The notes beneath the pieces were generated by a model. The model had not been told where the DNA came from. It worked only from the letters and a program-made list of their open reading frames with translations, and ran no database searches. A program made the translations under genes and the position numbers. A stretch of DNA of 33,144 nt from contig JBASRN010000209.1 in assembly GCA_049273855.1 (NCBI GenBank), positions 1-33,144 of the forward strand. Direction: 5' to 3'. Below are positions 25,837 to 33,144 of this stretch, piece by piece. The DNA comes from Onstottus_B sp049273855 (GTDB lineage Bacteria; Acidobacteriota; Blastocatellia; UBA7656). Each line of letters opens with the position of its first letter. Positions within the stretch are counted from its first letter, which is position 1.

Positions 25837-27123
25837 TCAATCGCTGGTTCGCATCGTTCTGCTTGTCAGCGACAGGGCGCCGGTGGCCAGCACGATCGCC
25901 CCAGCCACCACGAACACGAGCGTGACATTAAAATCAGCAATCAGTCCCGCCAGCGCCAGAGAGAGAGGCTCGATCACCGAGACCGTGAACATCACCACCG
26001 CCATGACCCGGCCCAGCATATGCGGGTCGGTGCGTGATTGCATCCACGCGAGTATGATGATGTTCGCCATTCCTCCGCCCATCCCCACCAAGCCAAAAAC
26101 GATTGAGGCGGTTGCAACGTTGGGGGCAAACCCCAGCAGCACCAACCCAGTTCCCAGCATGAATGAGAGGGCAACAACCAGCTTGCCCCTTCTTTTGGGC
26201 GGCTCGATTGAGCCCGCCACTATCATTCCAATCAGCGCCCCGGCACCTAAAGCTGACAGTATCGTCGCGAAGGCAACACCACCCTCGGAAGTCGCTCCGC
26301 CGCCTCCGAATCTGTTATTCGCCAGGACGGCAAGTCCGACCCCTGCCGCGCCGACGAACGAAAACTCCACCGCCGTGACGAAGACTAACAACGTTCGAAT
26401 GATTGGATCGCGCCAAGCGTACTTGAGTCCATCACTGATTGAAGCAAGCAATCCTTTCAAACCGGCAGGCTCAGCTTCCCTTTCTGATCCGGACTCAGGA
26501 GAAGGTGGTAGCTTGCGTTCTCCCATTAACCAGACGGTCACCGCCGCGAATACGAAGGTAACCGTGTCCAATGCAAACGCCACCGTCAGGCCCACGCTAT
26601 AAAGGACGAGGCCGGCCGCCGCGGGACCGAGCATACCCATCAGCCGGTTAGTCCCGCGCATCAGCGCATTGCCCGCCGTGAGTTGATCTTTGTCGATGAG
26701 CCTCGGGATAAACGCGAGGAAGGCCGGCTGGAAGAACGCGTCAACCAAACCGAACACCAGCGACAGCACGATCAAATGCCAGAGCCGCGCGAGTCCCAGC
26801 AACACGACGGTAGTGATCAACGCACTCACGATGGCGCGGACGACATTCGAGATCAGCAAGATCGCTCGGAGCGATAGACGATCGCTCAACGCGCCGCCAA
26901 CGAGTTCAAAGACTGCACGCGCCCCGCCCCCGACCATCAACACCGTTCCGAGAGCAAATCCCGACCCCGTTAGTTGCAACGTGAGCCACGTCAGCGCCAC
27001 CAGGTAGAACTGATCGCCGAACAGCGACACGCTCTGCCCGACAAACAGCAACCGGAAGTCGCGATCGTTCAATGGCCGCCATAGAGGGAATCGGCGCAAG
27101 CGTTCAGCGAATAGTCCTTCCAA
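25837..27123 (-). CDS. MFS transporter, MFS_3/EntS-like exporter
   Basis: 428 residues with about twelve hydrophobic segments. The N-terminal phrase NDRDFRLLFVGQSVSLFGDQ is typical of MFS_3 transporters of the EntS/macrolide-efflux type. GALSDRLSLR fits the loop between helices 2 and 3, and a polar central loop (about 203-220) divides the two halves. It probably exports a small molecule by proton antiport; the substrate is unknown. The start is TTG 27123, with GAGGAG 8 nt upstream. No ATG fits before the first helix. It is transcribed alone, divergent from the P-loop gene at 27467. Confidence 0.88.
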   Translation of the reverse strand: MEGLFAERLRRFPLWRPLNDRDFRLLFVGQSVSLFGDQFYLVALTWLTLQLTGSGFALGTVLMVGGGARAVFELVGGALSDRLSLRAILLISNVVRAIVSALITTVVLLGLARLWHLIVLSLVFGLVDAFFQPAFLAFIPRLIDKDQLTAGNALMRGTNRLMGMLGPAAAGLVLYSVGLTVAFALDTVTFVFAAVTVWLMGERKLPPSPESGSEREAEPAGLKGLLASISDGLKYAWRDPIIRTLLVFVTAVEFSFVGAAGVGLAVLANNRFGGGGATSEGGVAFATILSALGAGALIGMIVAGSIEPPKRRGKLVVALSFMLGTGLVLLGFAPNVATASIVFGLVGMGGGMANIIILAWMQSRTDPHMLGRVMAVVMFTVSVIEPLSLALAGLIADFNVTLVFVVAGAIVLATGALSLTSRTMRTSD

Positions 27124-27466
27124 CCGTCGGGCTCCTCACTGGCGGAATAGTAAGGCTACTGGGGAATTCAAAGTCTTCAGTCTTGCGAATCGCAGAGTTG
27201 CGAAGTTGCTCTGACAAACAAGCCCGGATAGTCCCGCCCATGACCGCTCCAGCCTCGTAGATCAGAATCATGCGGATCTGATGGGAGACTGGACATTACC
27301 AAACTCCTGTTTTGCAGGTCAATCTCGCCAGAAAGCGAGATACGACGCGCACTATATGCGCGTGGCTTTCAGGTCGTCGTTCTGTTCCGCTTGTGATCCC
27401 GCGACAAGTCGGGCTACTGTAGCTTGTACCAGCGCCTAACCGGGCTGACTCTGCTGGGGACTATTG
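27124..27466. other. divergent intergenic region, no gene seen
   Basis: This 343-bp gap must hold promoters for the MFS gene and the P-loop gene. I see a 7-bp inverted repeat ATCTCGC-6-GCGAGAT at 27322-27341, right after a CCTG-5-CAGG repeat, but no convincing -35/-10 pair and no coding frame. Confidence 0.5.
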
Positions 27467-28111
27467 ATGCGGCCGACCATCGTTTCCATCTCAGGCTTCT
27501 CGTCCGATGTGGGGAAGACGACTGTCCTATCCAAACTGCTCGAAATGCTTCCAGGCTGGGAAGCGATCAAGGTGACGCGCGGGCATTATCGCTCCTGCGG
27601 CAAAGACCCAGACGCTTGTTGCGTGAGCCCTATGCTCGGCGAGCGTCCGCTGGTGATGAGCGGGCCGGCCGAGACACGCGAGCCCGGCAAAGACACCGCT
27701 CGGTTTTGGGAAGCCGGCGCCGCCATGGTCCACTGGGTCGTCGCGACGGACGAGCAGGTCGGCGAAGGCATCAAGATCGCCCTGTCGCGAGTCGAACACG
27801 AAGGAGTGCTCGTGGAAGGCGCCAGCTTTCTCAAGCACGTCGGCGCCGATTACTCGATAATGGTTGCGAGCCTTCCGATCCGAGACATAAAGTCATCCGC
27901 GGTTCGAGTGATGCCGAAGATGAACGCGATCTACGTGAACAGAAGCGAGCCTGACGCTTCGATCGCCGAGGATCTTCGAGCGCGGCTGCGCAGCCGCGGG
28001 TCAGTCATCACGGACACGCCGGTCTATTTCGAACGCGACTTGCCGGTTGTCGGGGCACAGATTATGGCGATCCATCGATCTCGCTGTCTCTCACCGGACC
28101 AGTCATCTTGA
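27467..28111 (+). CDS. P-loop NTPase of the BioD/CobQ-like (SIMIBI) type
   Basis: 214 residues. It opens with a strand and a P-loop SGFSSDVGKTTV (9-20), matching the G-x4-VGK-[ST] form seen in dethiobiotin synthetase and CobQ-type proteins. VLVEGAS (114-120) resembles the BioD VEG segment. A His/Cys group follows the first helix: H40, C44, C51 and C52 within GHYRSCGKDPDACC. It could bind a metal or an activating nucleotide-linked substrate. Neighbours give no pathway. ATG 27467 has GGGGA 6 nt upstream; an adjacent TTG at 27464 is equally open. The P-loop is certain, the substrate is not. Confidence 0.8.
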   Translation: MRPTIVSISGFSSDVGKTTVLSKLLEMLPGWEAIKVTRGHYRSCGKDPDACCVSPMLGERPLVMSGPAETREPGKDTARFWEAGAAMVHWVVATDEQVGEGIKIALSRVEHEGVLVEGASFLKHVGADYSIMVASLPIRDIKSSAVRVMPKMNAIYVNRSEPDASIAEDLRARLRSRGSVITDTPVYFERDLPVVGAQIMAIHRSRCLSPDQSS

Positions 28112-28199
28112 GTGTCGCCGTTTCGACACTGCGCGATTGCGCTCGCCGACTTACGCCCCTAGAATTGAGCCTTTGTTCAAAACCACCCGGAGACAAAGA

Positions 28200-29435
28200 A
28201 TGACCAACTCAATCGCGGCGCTAGTGTGCGCTGTCTTGTTATCCACCACGAGCGCCGGGGCTCAAGACCTCGCCGCTCAAGCCAGACAAATCGCGGAACG
28301 CGCGGACGTAATGCGCGCGTTCGATCACGTCCAAGCCACCCGCGAACAAATACTCCGCGAGTGGATAGCCCTCACCGAGATCAACGCGCCCTCCGGCAAA
28401 GAACGCGATCGAGCCGAAGCCGTCCGCCGGTTGCTTGAGACTTATAAGGTCGACCGGGTCTATTACGATGGAAAGGGCAACCTGATCGCGATCCGCAAGG
28501 GCATGGGCGGCGCGAAGGCGGTTGTGTTTGACGCGCATCTCGACACCGTCTTTCAGGAAGGCTTGAAAATCAAAGCCGAGATTCGCGACGGCAAAGTGTT
28601 CGCGCCCGGCGTCGGCGACGACACCCGCAACATCGAAGCGATTCTCGCTTCGATCCGCGCGCTCGACCACGCAGGCATTCGTACCAGGGCGGACTTGATT
28701 TTTGTCTTCACCGTCGAAGAGGAGACTTCCTTTGGCGGCGCCAAGCACTTCATCGCGGAGAACAAGGAGCGCATCGGCCAGTACGTAGCGTTGGACGGAG
28801 GCTACGAAGGGCTAACCTACGGCGGGATCGGCATCAACTGGTACAAGCATCACTTCATAGGGCCGGGCGGACACACGACCTCGAAGGCTCCGCCCTACTC
28901 GGCCACCCTTCCGGCGGCTCGCGCGATCGAGCGGATCTACGCGCTCGAGCTTCCAAAAGACCCGGCCGTGCATTTGAACATAGGGATGCTCGGCGGCGCG
29001 GACGTGGTAAACGCCAAAGCCGCCGACGCGTGGTTCACACTGGACTTGCGTTCGACGGATCAGAAATCGATCGACGAGTTCGAGCGCAGGATCGCGACTA
29101 TCGTTCAGGAAGAAGCGGCGCGGTCTGGGATGACGGTAAAGACCGAAGACGTCGAAGAGAAAGTGCCGGCGGCGCAGATACCGGGCAACCGCGAATCGTT
29201 CACAGTGAGAATGGCAGAAGCAGTGCATCGAGCGATGGGGTTTGAGAACGTGACGGTGACCGCGACGGCTTCCAACAATGCGAACATGGCATTGCTTGCG
29301 GGGCTGACCGCGATGTCGACGGGGAGCGGCCCGTGCGGCGGAGATCACTCGCTTGGCGAGTGGTGCTACATCGAGCCGTTCTATAGGGGAGTGAAGAAGT
29401 TGATCTTGTTGGAGGTGGCGCTTGCGGGGCAGTGA
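28200..29435 (+). CDS. secreted M20-family metallopeptidase (PepT-like)
   Basis: 411 residues. The signal peptide (1-21, near AGAQD) fixes ATG 28200, which follows GGAG at 7 nt. The M20 metal and catalytic residues are visible: H113/D115 in DAHLDTV, D140/D141 in GVGDD, E173/E174 in VEEETSFGG, D199 in ALDGG and a late His in GDHSLGE. The lid-domain phrase GPGGHTTS (221-228) is present. It would hydrolyse small peptides with two zinc ions, here outside the cytoplasm. It follows the P-loop gene by 88 bp on the same strand. Confidence 0.92.
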   Translation: MTNSIAALVCAVLLSTTSAGAQDLAAQARQIAERADVMRAFDHVQATREQILREWIALTEINAPSGKERDRAEAVRRLLETYKVDRVYYDGKGNLIAIRKGMGGAKAVVFDAHLDTVFQEGLKIKAEIRDGKVFAPGVGDDTRNIEAILASIRALDHAGIRTRADLIFVFTVEEETSFGGAKHFIAENKERIGQYVALDGGYEGLTYGGIGINWYKHHFIGPGGHTTSKAPPYSATLPAARAIERIYALELPKDPAVHLNIGMLGGADVVNAKAADAWFTLDLRSTDQKSIDEFERRIATIVQEEAARSGMTVKTEDVEEKVPAAQIPGNRESFTVRMAEAVHRAMGFENVTVTATASNNANMALLAGLTAMSTGSGPCGGDHSLGEWCYIEPFYRGVKKLILLEVALAGQ

Positions 29436-29570
29436 GCGAACGAGGCCGAATCGTGTTGCAAACTCGGGCTCTGGCCTCTTCTTCACGCGTACATTGCTGT
29501 CCGCGTACTCAACAATGAAAGCTGGTTTATGAATCACACTATGGACTGAAAGGAGCCTCCTGAAAAGGTT

Positions 29571-30101
29571 ATGCAGAATTTGCTATCGCGGCACGGAGTC
29601 GTTGCGAGAATCGAAGCGGCTTTGAAGATGCTATTCTCCAAAGACTTCAATCTGTTCCAGACTGGCCTTCACGAAAGATGTATTGCTCACCGGCTTGCCG
29701 TGTATCTGGAGGAGGTCTTTGAGGAGTGGGATGTAGATTGTGAATACAATCGAAACGGAGAATGGCCTAAGCAAATCCCATTGCAGACAGCCTGTATTCG
29801 ACAGCTAAGAAAAACGGGTCGCGTATTTCCAGACATTATCGTGCACCAAAGAGGTCCTGGCGGGCCTAATTTACTTGCAATCGAAGTGAAAAGACAACGG
29901 CAACCAGGCAGGGATTGTGATTTGGAAAAGCTATGTGGATACGTGTCAGCGGTCAGCTACTCGTATGGTCTCTATCTGTGTCTAAGCGATTCGCAGCGGA
30001 GAACCGCGCGTCATAGAACAACGCCTTTTTCCGGAGGAGCCGCGGCTTTGAGACGTGACATCGTTCTCAAGCGCAAGCCCTTAGCTTGTTGGTGCTGTTA
30101 G
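29571..30101 (+). CDS. PD-(D/E)XK nuclease-like protein, C-terminus possibly frameshifted
   Basis: 176 residues. A helical N-terminus (HERCIAHRLAVYLEEVF, 34-50) and DVDCEYNRNG precede the core FPDIIVH (86-92) and LLAIEVKRQ (101-109). D88, E105 and K107 fit the PD-(D/E)XK nuclease fold. Base composition looks lower in GC than the surroundings, and the following gene shares this. After LCLSD (136-140) the frame becomes Arg-rich and ends in CWCC. One base further on, the DNA reads SGEPRVIEQRLFPEEPRL and stops at 30049, a more natural ending, so a one-base insertion near 29991 is suspected. AAAGG lies just before ATG 29571. Its role in defence or repair is inference only. Confidence 0.65.
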   Translation: MQNLLSRHGVVARIEAALKMLFSKDFNLFQTGLHERCIAHRLAVYLEEVFEEWDVDCEYNRNGEWPKQIPLQTACIRQLRKTGRVFPDIIVHQRGPGGPNLLAIEVKRQRQPGRDCDLEKLCGYVSAVSYSYGLYLCLSDSQRRTARHRTTPFSGGAAALRRDIVLKRKPLACWCC

Positions 30102-30150
30102 GACAATGGCGCCTTGTTTGACTTTACAGAACGCGATGCTTAGGACGGCT

Positions 30151-30179
30151 CTTTTATACTGCAGTGCTTGGGCTATAAT
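30151..30179 (+). promoter_or_regulatory. possible promoter of the protease-TPR gene
   Basis: A perfect TATAAT at 30174-30179 lies in the gap after the nuclease gene. The -35 (CTTTTA) 17 bp upstream is weak. It would give a leader of about 80 nt to the ATG at 30264. Confidence 0.35.
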
Positions 30180-30309
30180 CGATTGGCCACGAAGACAATA
30201 CTGCTGGTGCGATAAACGAAGGGGAAAAGGCTTGAGAATGATATTTCTCGGCCTATCGCAATAATGAGCCTAGTCAGGAGCATTTGTTAGCGTCTCGATA
30301 CTTGGTTCA

Positions 30310-31935
30310 TTGCTTATATCAGACTCGCCAGCGCAACAGCCCCGCGATGTTGCTAGTTATGCCTCCGAGTCGATCGTCACGATTATTGGGGTTAACGCTA
30401 GAGGCAGGGCAGTATCGTTGGGTAGCGGGTTTCTCATTTCAAACAATATCGTGGCGACCTGCCACCACGTTATCAAAGGTACATCACGGCAGTATGCCCG
30501 ATTCGTTGGTGAGAAGAACTCACACGCTGTCGACGCGGTCGTAGCCGTCGATAGCATACGGGACCTAGCGCTTCTCCGACTGGCTGGGGTACGACGGCGA
30601 CCTTTGCTCGTGGGAGACTCCAGTACGGTCGCGGTTGGGGACACGGCCTATGTTCTGGGAACGCCTCAAGGTTTGGAGGCTACGTTCTCCCAAGGGATTG
30701 TAAGCGGGATTAGAGAAGCAGGCGGTACGCGCTTGATCCAACTGACTGCACCAATTTCGAGGGGGAGCAGCGGTGGTCCTGTTCTCAATAGTGCAGGCCA
30801 AGTCATTGGGCTCGCAGTCGCAACAATGCGAGCAGGCCAGAATCTAAACTTCGCTATACCCGTTTCAGACTTGGTTTCGCTCGCCAGAAACAAAGTCGAC
30901 GTGACCCCGATCGAGACCGGAGAGAGAACAGAGAAGCCGGAGGATTCGTGGCCTGACTGGGATGACTATCCAAGGACGAAGAAGGAGGAAGAAGCGAGCG
31001 CGCGATACTTGTCAGATCAACGTTCTCTTGAAGCAAAGAAGATCAAAGCGGCTTCGGAACAGGTTCGCACAAACCCCAATTCCGCCGAGGCGCACTACCG
31101 CCTTGGCGAGGCTCACTACTCTGCGTTTAACTACACGAAGGCCATAAGCGCATACAAGGCTGCAGTTCGGATAAGACCAGACCACGCGGGAGCTCACTTG
31201 AAAATTGGAAAGATTTATACGTGGCTCGGTTATCGGCCGACACCTGTGGCTGAGGAGAACTACAATCTCGCCGCCGTAGCTTCCTACAAGCGCGCTATTA
31301 GGATTAGACCAGACTGGGTTGACGCCCATGTCGGTCTTGGTTGGGTATACGAACGACTCGGTCGCTACGACGACGCAATACAAGAGTATGAGTTGGCTAT
31401 CGGCATTCAGCGTAATAACCCCAATGCTTATAGCGCGCTGGCCTCTGCACACCTCAGCAGCGTTCGTGACAGGCCGACGGACTCCGAACCCAAGGCAATA
31501 GACGCGCTCCACCGTGAGGCGGTAGTGCGCAAGGCTATTTCGGCACTTAAGGACGCGATTCGGATTAGCCGAGAACGCGGGGAACTCCACGATTATTTGG
31601 ACTATTGGCGTCTTGGTGAAGCTTACTCAATGCTTGGCAGTTATGCAGAGGCGGTCGTTTCTCTCAAGCAGGCAATAGGAATTGACGAGAAATCGGGCGA
31701 AGTATACCGGGTGCTAAACGATGTCTACATCCAAGCAGGATGGCTCCCATATGGTGTCGAGTCTTATAAAGACACAATACGAAAGAGCCCGAGCAACGTC
31801 TGGGCTCACTACGCCCTGGGGATGCTGTACCTTGAGTCAGGGAAAAGAGGTGAGGCGTTAAAGGTGTACAAGGACCTACTAAGACTGAGTGCTAACAGAA
31901 TGGCTAAGAAGCTTTTTGACCAGATTTACCGATAG
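30310..31935 (+). CDS. trypsin-like serine protease fused to TPR repeats
   Basis: 541 residues from TTG 30310. An S1C-type (Do/HtrA-like) protease domain (about 15-195) shows His53 in TCHHVI, Asp85 in SIRDLALL and Ser154 in RGSSGGPVL. TPR repeats fill about 230-541, with no PDZ domain. The true N-terminus is probably further up: in-frame codons before 30310 encode a hydrophobic VSVSILGSLLIS stretch, and an ATG at 30264 (MSLVRS) would supply the basic start of a signal peptide, but it is one base out of frame. So either the gene is frameshifted there or the sequence has an extra base. It is likely exported or membrane-linked if that is repaired. Composition is lower in GC than the core genes. 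Confidence 0.85.
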   Translation: MLISDSPAQQPRDVASYASESIVTIIGVNARGRAVSLGSGFLISNNIVATCHHVIKGTSRQYARFVGEKNSHAVDAVVAVDSIRDLALLRLAGVRRRPLLVGDSSTVAVGDTAYVLGTPQGLEATFSQGIVSGIREAGGTRLIQLTAPISRGSSGGPVLNSAGQVIGLAVATMRAGQNLNFAIPVSDLVSLARNKVDVTPIETGERTEKPEDSWPDWDDYPRTKKEEEASARYLSDQRSLEAKKIKAASEQVRTNPNSAEAHYRLGEAHYSAFNYTKAISAYKAAVRIRPDHAGAHLKIGKIYTWLGYRPTPVAEENYNLAAVASYKRAIRIRPDWVDAHVGLGWVYERLGRYDDAIQEYELAIGIQRNNPNAYSALASAHLSSVRDRPTDSEPKAIDALHREAVVRKAISALKDAIRISRERGELHDYLDYWRLGEAYSMLGSYAEAVVSLKQAIGIDEKSGEVYRVLNDVYIQAGWLPYGVESYKDTIRKSPSNVWAHYALGMLYLESGKRGEALKVYKDLLRLSANRMAKKLFDQIYR

Positions 31936-32036
31936 CTGACCGGGGAGCTGCTTTGCTTGCTCAACACACTCTTGAATCGCGTTCAACTCCAACTGCATCT
32001 CTATCCGATCACGCGAGATAAGCGTGCGCTGTCTTT

Positions 32037-32309
32037 TCAATCTCGTGACCAACTACTCTGGGCGACTCTCAGATCATAGTCGGCCTGAAGTCCCAGCCAG
32101 AGCTCAGAAGAGACGGCGAAGTACTTGGCCAGCCGGAGCGCGGTGTCAGCCGTGATGGCGCGCTTCCCGTTCAGGATAGCGCTGACACGGCCGCGAGAGA
32201 CCCCGATGTCTAGAGCTAGATTTCTAATGCTGGTGCCCATCGGTTTCAGGAACTCCTCGGAAAGGATTTCTCCGGGATGAATGAGGTCAGGCAGCTATCT
32301 TCTAACCAT
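32037..32309 (-). pseudogene. higA: HigA-type antitoxin with an in-frame TAG at codon 5
   Basis: From ATG 32309 (AAGGTGA upstream) the frame reads MVRR, then TAG, then LPDLIHPGEILSEEFLKPMG. From there it runs through a complete XRE helix-turn-helix (IGVSRGRVSAILNGKR) to the stop at 32037. IHPGEIL-EEFLKPMG is the standard N-terminus of HigA/VapI antitoxins, so the amber codon interrupts a recognisable gene. A shortened product from ATG 32240 (67 residues) would keep the helix-turn-helix but lose the first helix. No HigB/RelE toxin is adjacent; the upstream partner is the Uma2 gene, 8 bp away. It could also start at a CTG or ATT just after the TAG. Confidence 0.7.
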
Positions 32310-32317
32310 TCATCACC

Positions 32318-32947
32318 TTATAAGTTCGGTTCCCAAATGTCGCGCAAGTCCAACAGGAAGCCAGACAGTTCCGGTTCGCCCGAGACTTCCAGCACGCCTG
32401 CCAACACACTGACCGCTGATCCTGGGCGATACACATGAACAGACTTGGTTTCGGAATCGACCAGCCACCCGAGCCGCGCGCCGTTCTCGATATACTCTGC
32501 CATCTTCCCTTGCACGTCTTCGAGCTTGTCACTAGGCGAGCGGAGTTCAATCACGAAGTCCGGGCACAACGGCAGGAACTTGCGCTTTTGTTCCGCGGTA
32601 AACTGCGCGAGCCGCTCGCGCTTTACCCACGCCGCATCAGGTGAGCGGTCGGCGCCGTTTGATAGAGTGAATCCGGTCGACGAATCGCACGCGATACCCG
32701 TCCCGTCGTTCTTCGCCCAAATATAAAGTTGTCCGGTTATTGAGCTATTGTGGCTGCCGGTTTCAAATCCAGTAGGTGGCATGACGATAAGGTCTCCTTG
32801 CGCGGTGCGCTCAAGCCGGAGGTCGCGATTCTGCTGGCAAAGCGCAAAGAATTGATCATCGGTCAACTCAATCGCAGGAGCGAATCGCAGGATCGCGAAT
32901 GCTTGAGTTTCCGGCGAGCCAGGCGTTTCAACCAGAGTTTGGCTCAT
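32318..32947 (-). CDS. Uma2-family endonuclease (DUF820)
   Basis: 209 residues, the normal length of Uma2 proteins. Family features are LIVMPPTGFETG (53-64), SPDAAWVKRERL (102-113), LCPDFVIELRSPSD (127-140) and a closing WLVDSETKSVHVYRPG. D104, D130 and E134 would form the PD-(D/E)XK-type metal site. ATG 32947 follows GAGGAT, and family similarity begins there, so the longer open frame was rejected. The stop lies 8 bp before the HigA-type start, suggesting one transcript. Uma2 proteins are common and multi-copy in some phyla, but their role is unclear. Confidence 0.85.
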   Translation of the reverse strand: MSQTLVETPGSPETQAFAILRFAPAIELTDDQFFALCQQNRDLRLERTAQGDLIVMPPTGFETGSHNSSITGQLYIWAKNDGTGIACDSSTGFTLSNGADRSPDAAWVKRERLAQFTAEQKRKFLPLCPDFVIELRSPSDKLEDVQGKMAEYIENGARLGWLVDSETKSVHVYRPGSAVSVLAGVLEVSGEPELSGFLLDLRDIWEPNL

Positions 32948-33051
32948 AAACCTATCCTCACTTCCCGGCTGAGATTCTACCACGTGCATGCAAAAAGGAG
33001 CCGCTGATTGCGTAGCTGCCCAGGAGGCGTGAGGATGGCCGGTTTTGCGTT

Positions 33052-33069
33052 GATCAGCTTTGGCTGATC
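33052..33069. repeat. 7-bp hairpin upstream of the Uma2 gene
   Basis: GATCAGC-TTTG-GCTGATC is a perfect inverted repeat, extendable by wobble pairs. It lies about 105 bp before the Uma2 start and could belong to its control region. Nothing else is seen in 32948-33144. Confidence 0.45.
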
Positions 33070-33144
33070 GGTTGATGCCCGTCATAGCATGAGTTAGTAT
33101 CCCGCCGAGGATTCAGTCTTGCGAAAGATTGTCGAGTGCATTCC

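Noticed and set aside
27176..27189. TTCAGTCTTGCGAA, repeated near 33112, as a possible att or repeat site
   Set aside because: A 14-base match is expected by chance in 33 kb of sequence compared with itself, and no flanking structure supports it.
30238..30262. Short peptide MIFLGLSQ as a leader upstream of the protease gene
   Set aside because: It has only eight codons, no clear attenuator hairpin or family support, and is better explained as chance next to the suspected frameshift.

Overview
The window looks like chromosomal DNA of an Acidobacteriota-type bacterium, probably near Blastocatellia. This rests on protein style, not on a database search. It has high GC, a roughly 815-residue duplicated FtsX/MacB-like permease of the acidobacterial 'ADOP' kind, several TPR proteins, a DUF3857 protein and a TMTC-like membrane TPR protein. 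No rRNA, tRNA, CRISPR array, transposase or phage gene was seen.

Layout. (1) 1-3931, minus strand: four genes read leftwards, an amidohydrolase-fold protein, a BadH-like short-chain dehydrogenase, and BcrC- and BcrB-like subunits of the benzoyl-CoA reductase/2-hydroxyacyl-CoA dehydratase family. The last gene runs off the left edge. A perfect palindrome lies just upstream of the first gene. Together they suggest CoA-thioester metabolism of aromatic or alicyclic acids. (2) 4181-12203: a secreted protein with a good promoter, a TMTC-like membrane/TPR protein, a 3-hydroxybutyryl-CoA dehydrogenase with a TTG start, a zinc-ribbon TPR protein with a terminator, a small unknown protein, an FmdB-type zinc ribbon, an alpha/beta hydrolase and a small Cys-rich ORF. 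(3) 12195-18335, minus strand: a DUF3857/transglutaminase-like protein that has lost catalytic residues, then rnc-lepB with a small membrane protein, then a secreted TPR protein. (4) 18456-23232, minus strand: a compact operon of ADOP permease, HD-domain protein and TPR/HExxH peptidase. (5) 23502-24716: secreted DUF3089-type hydrolase. (6) 24717-25836: a 1.1 kb stretch with no convincing gene but many strong inverted repeats, including a diverged ~124 bp tandem duplication carrying a conserved hairpin. (7) 25837-29435: MFS transporter, BioD/CobQ-like P-loop protein and M20 peptidase. (8) 29571-32947: apparently lower-GC accessory DNA with a PD-(D/E)XK nuclease-like protein, a trypsin-like protease fused to TPRs, a broken HigA-type antitoxin and a Uma2 endonuclease.

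Most novel candidates: the nuclease/protease-TPR pair next to the Uma2/HigA pair, which could be a conflict or defence locus with signs of decay; the hairpin-rich region 24717-25836; and the Bcr/BadH cluster with an amidohydrolase-fold partner that lacks canonical metal ligands. Gene starts were chosen from Shine-Dalgarno (SD) sites, signal peptides and family length, so many are downstream of the longest possible start.
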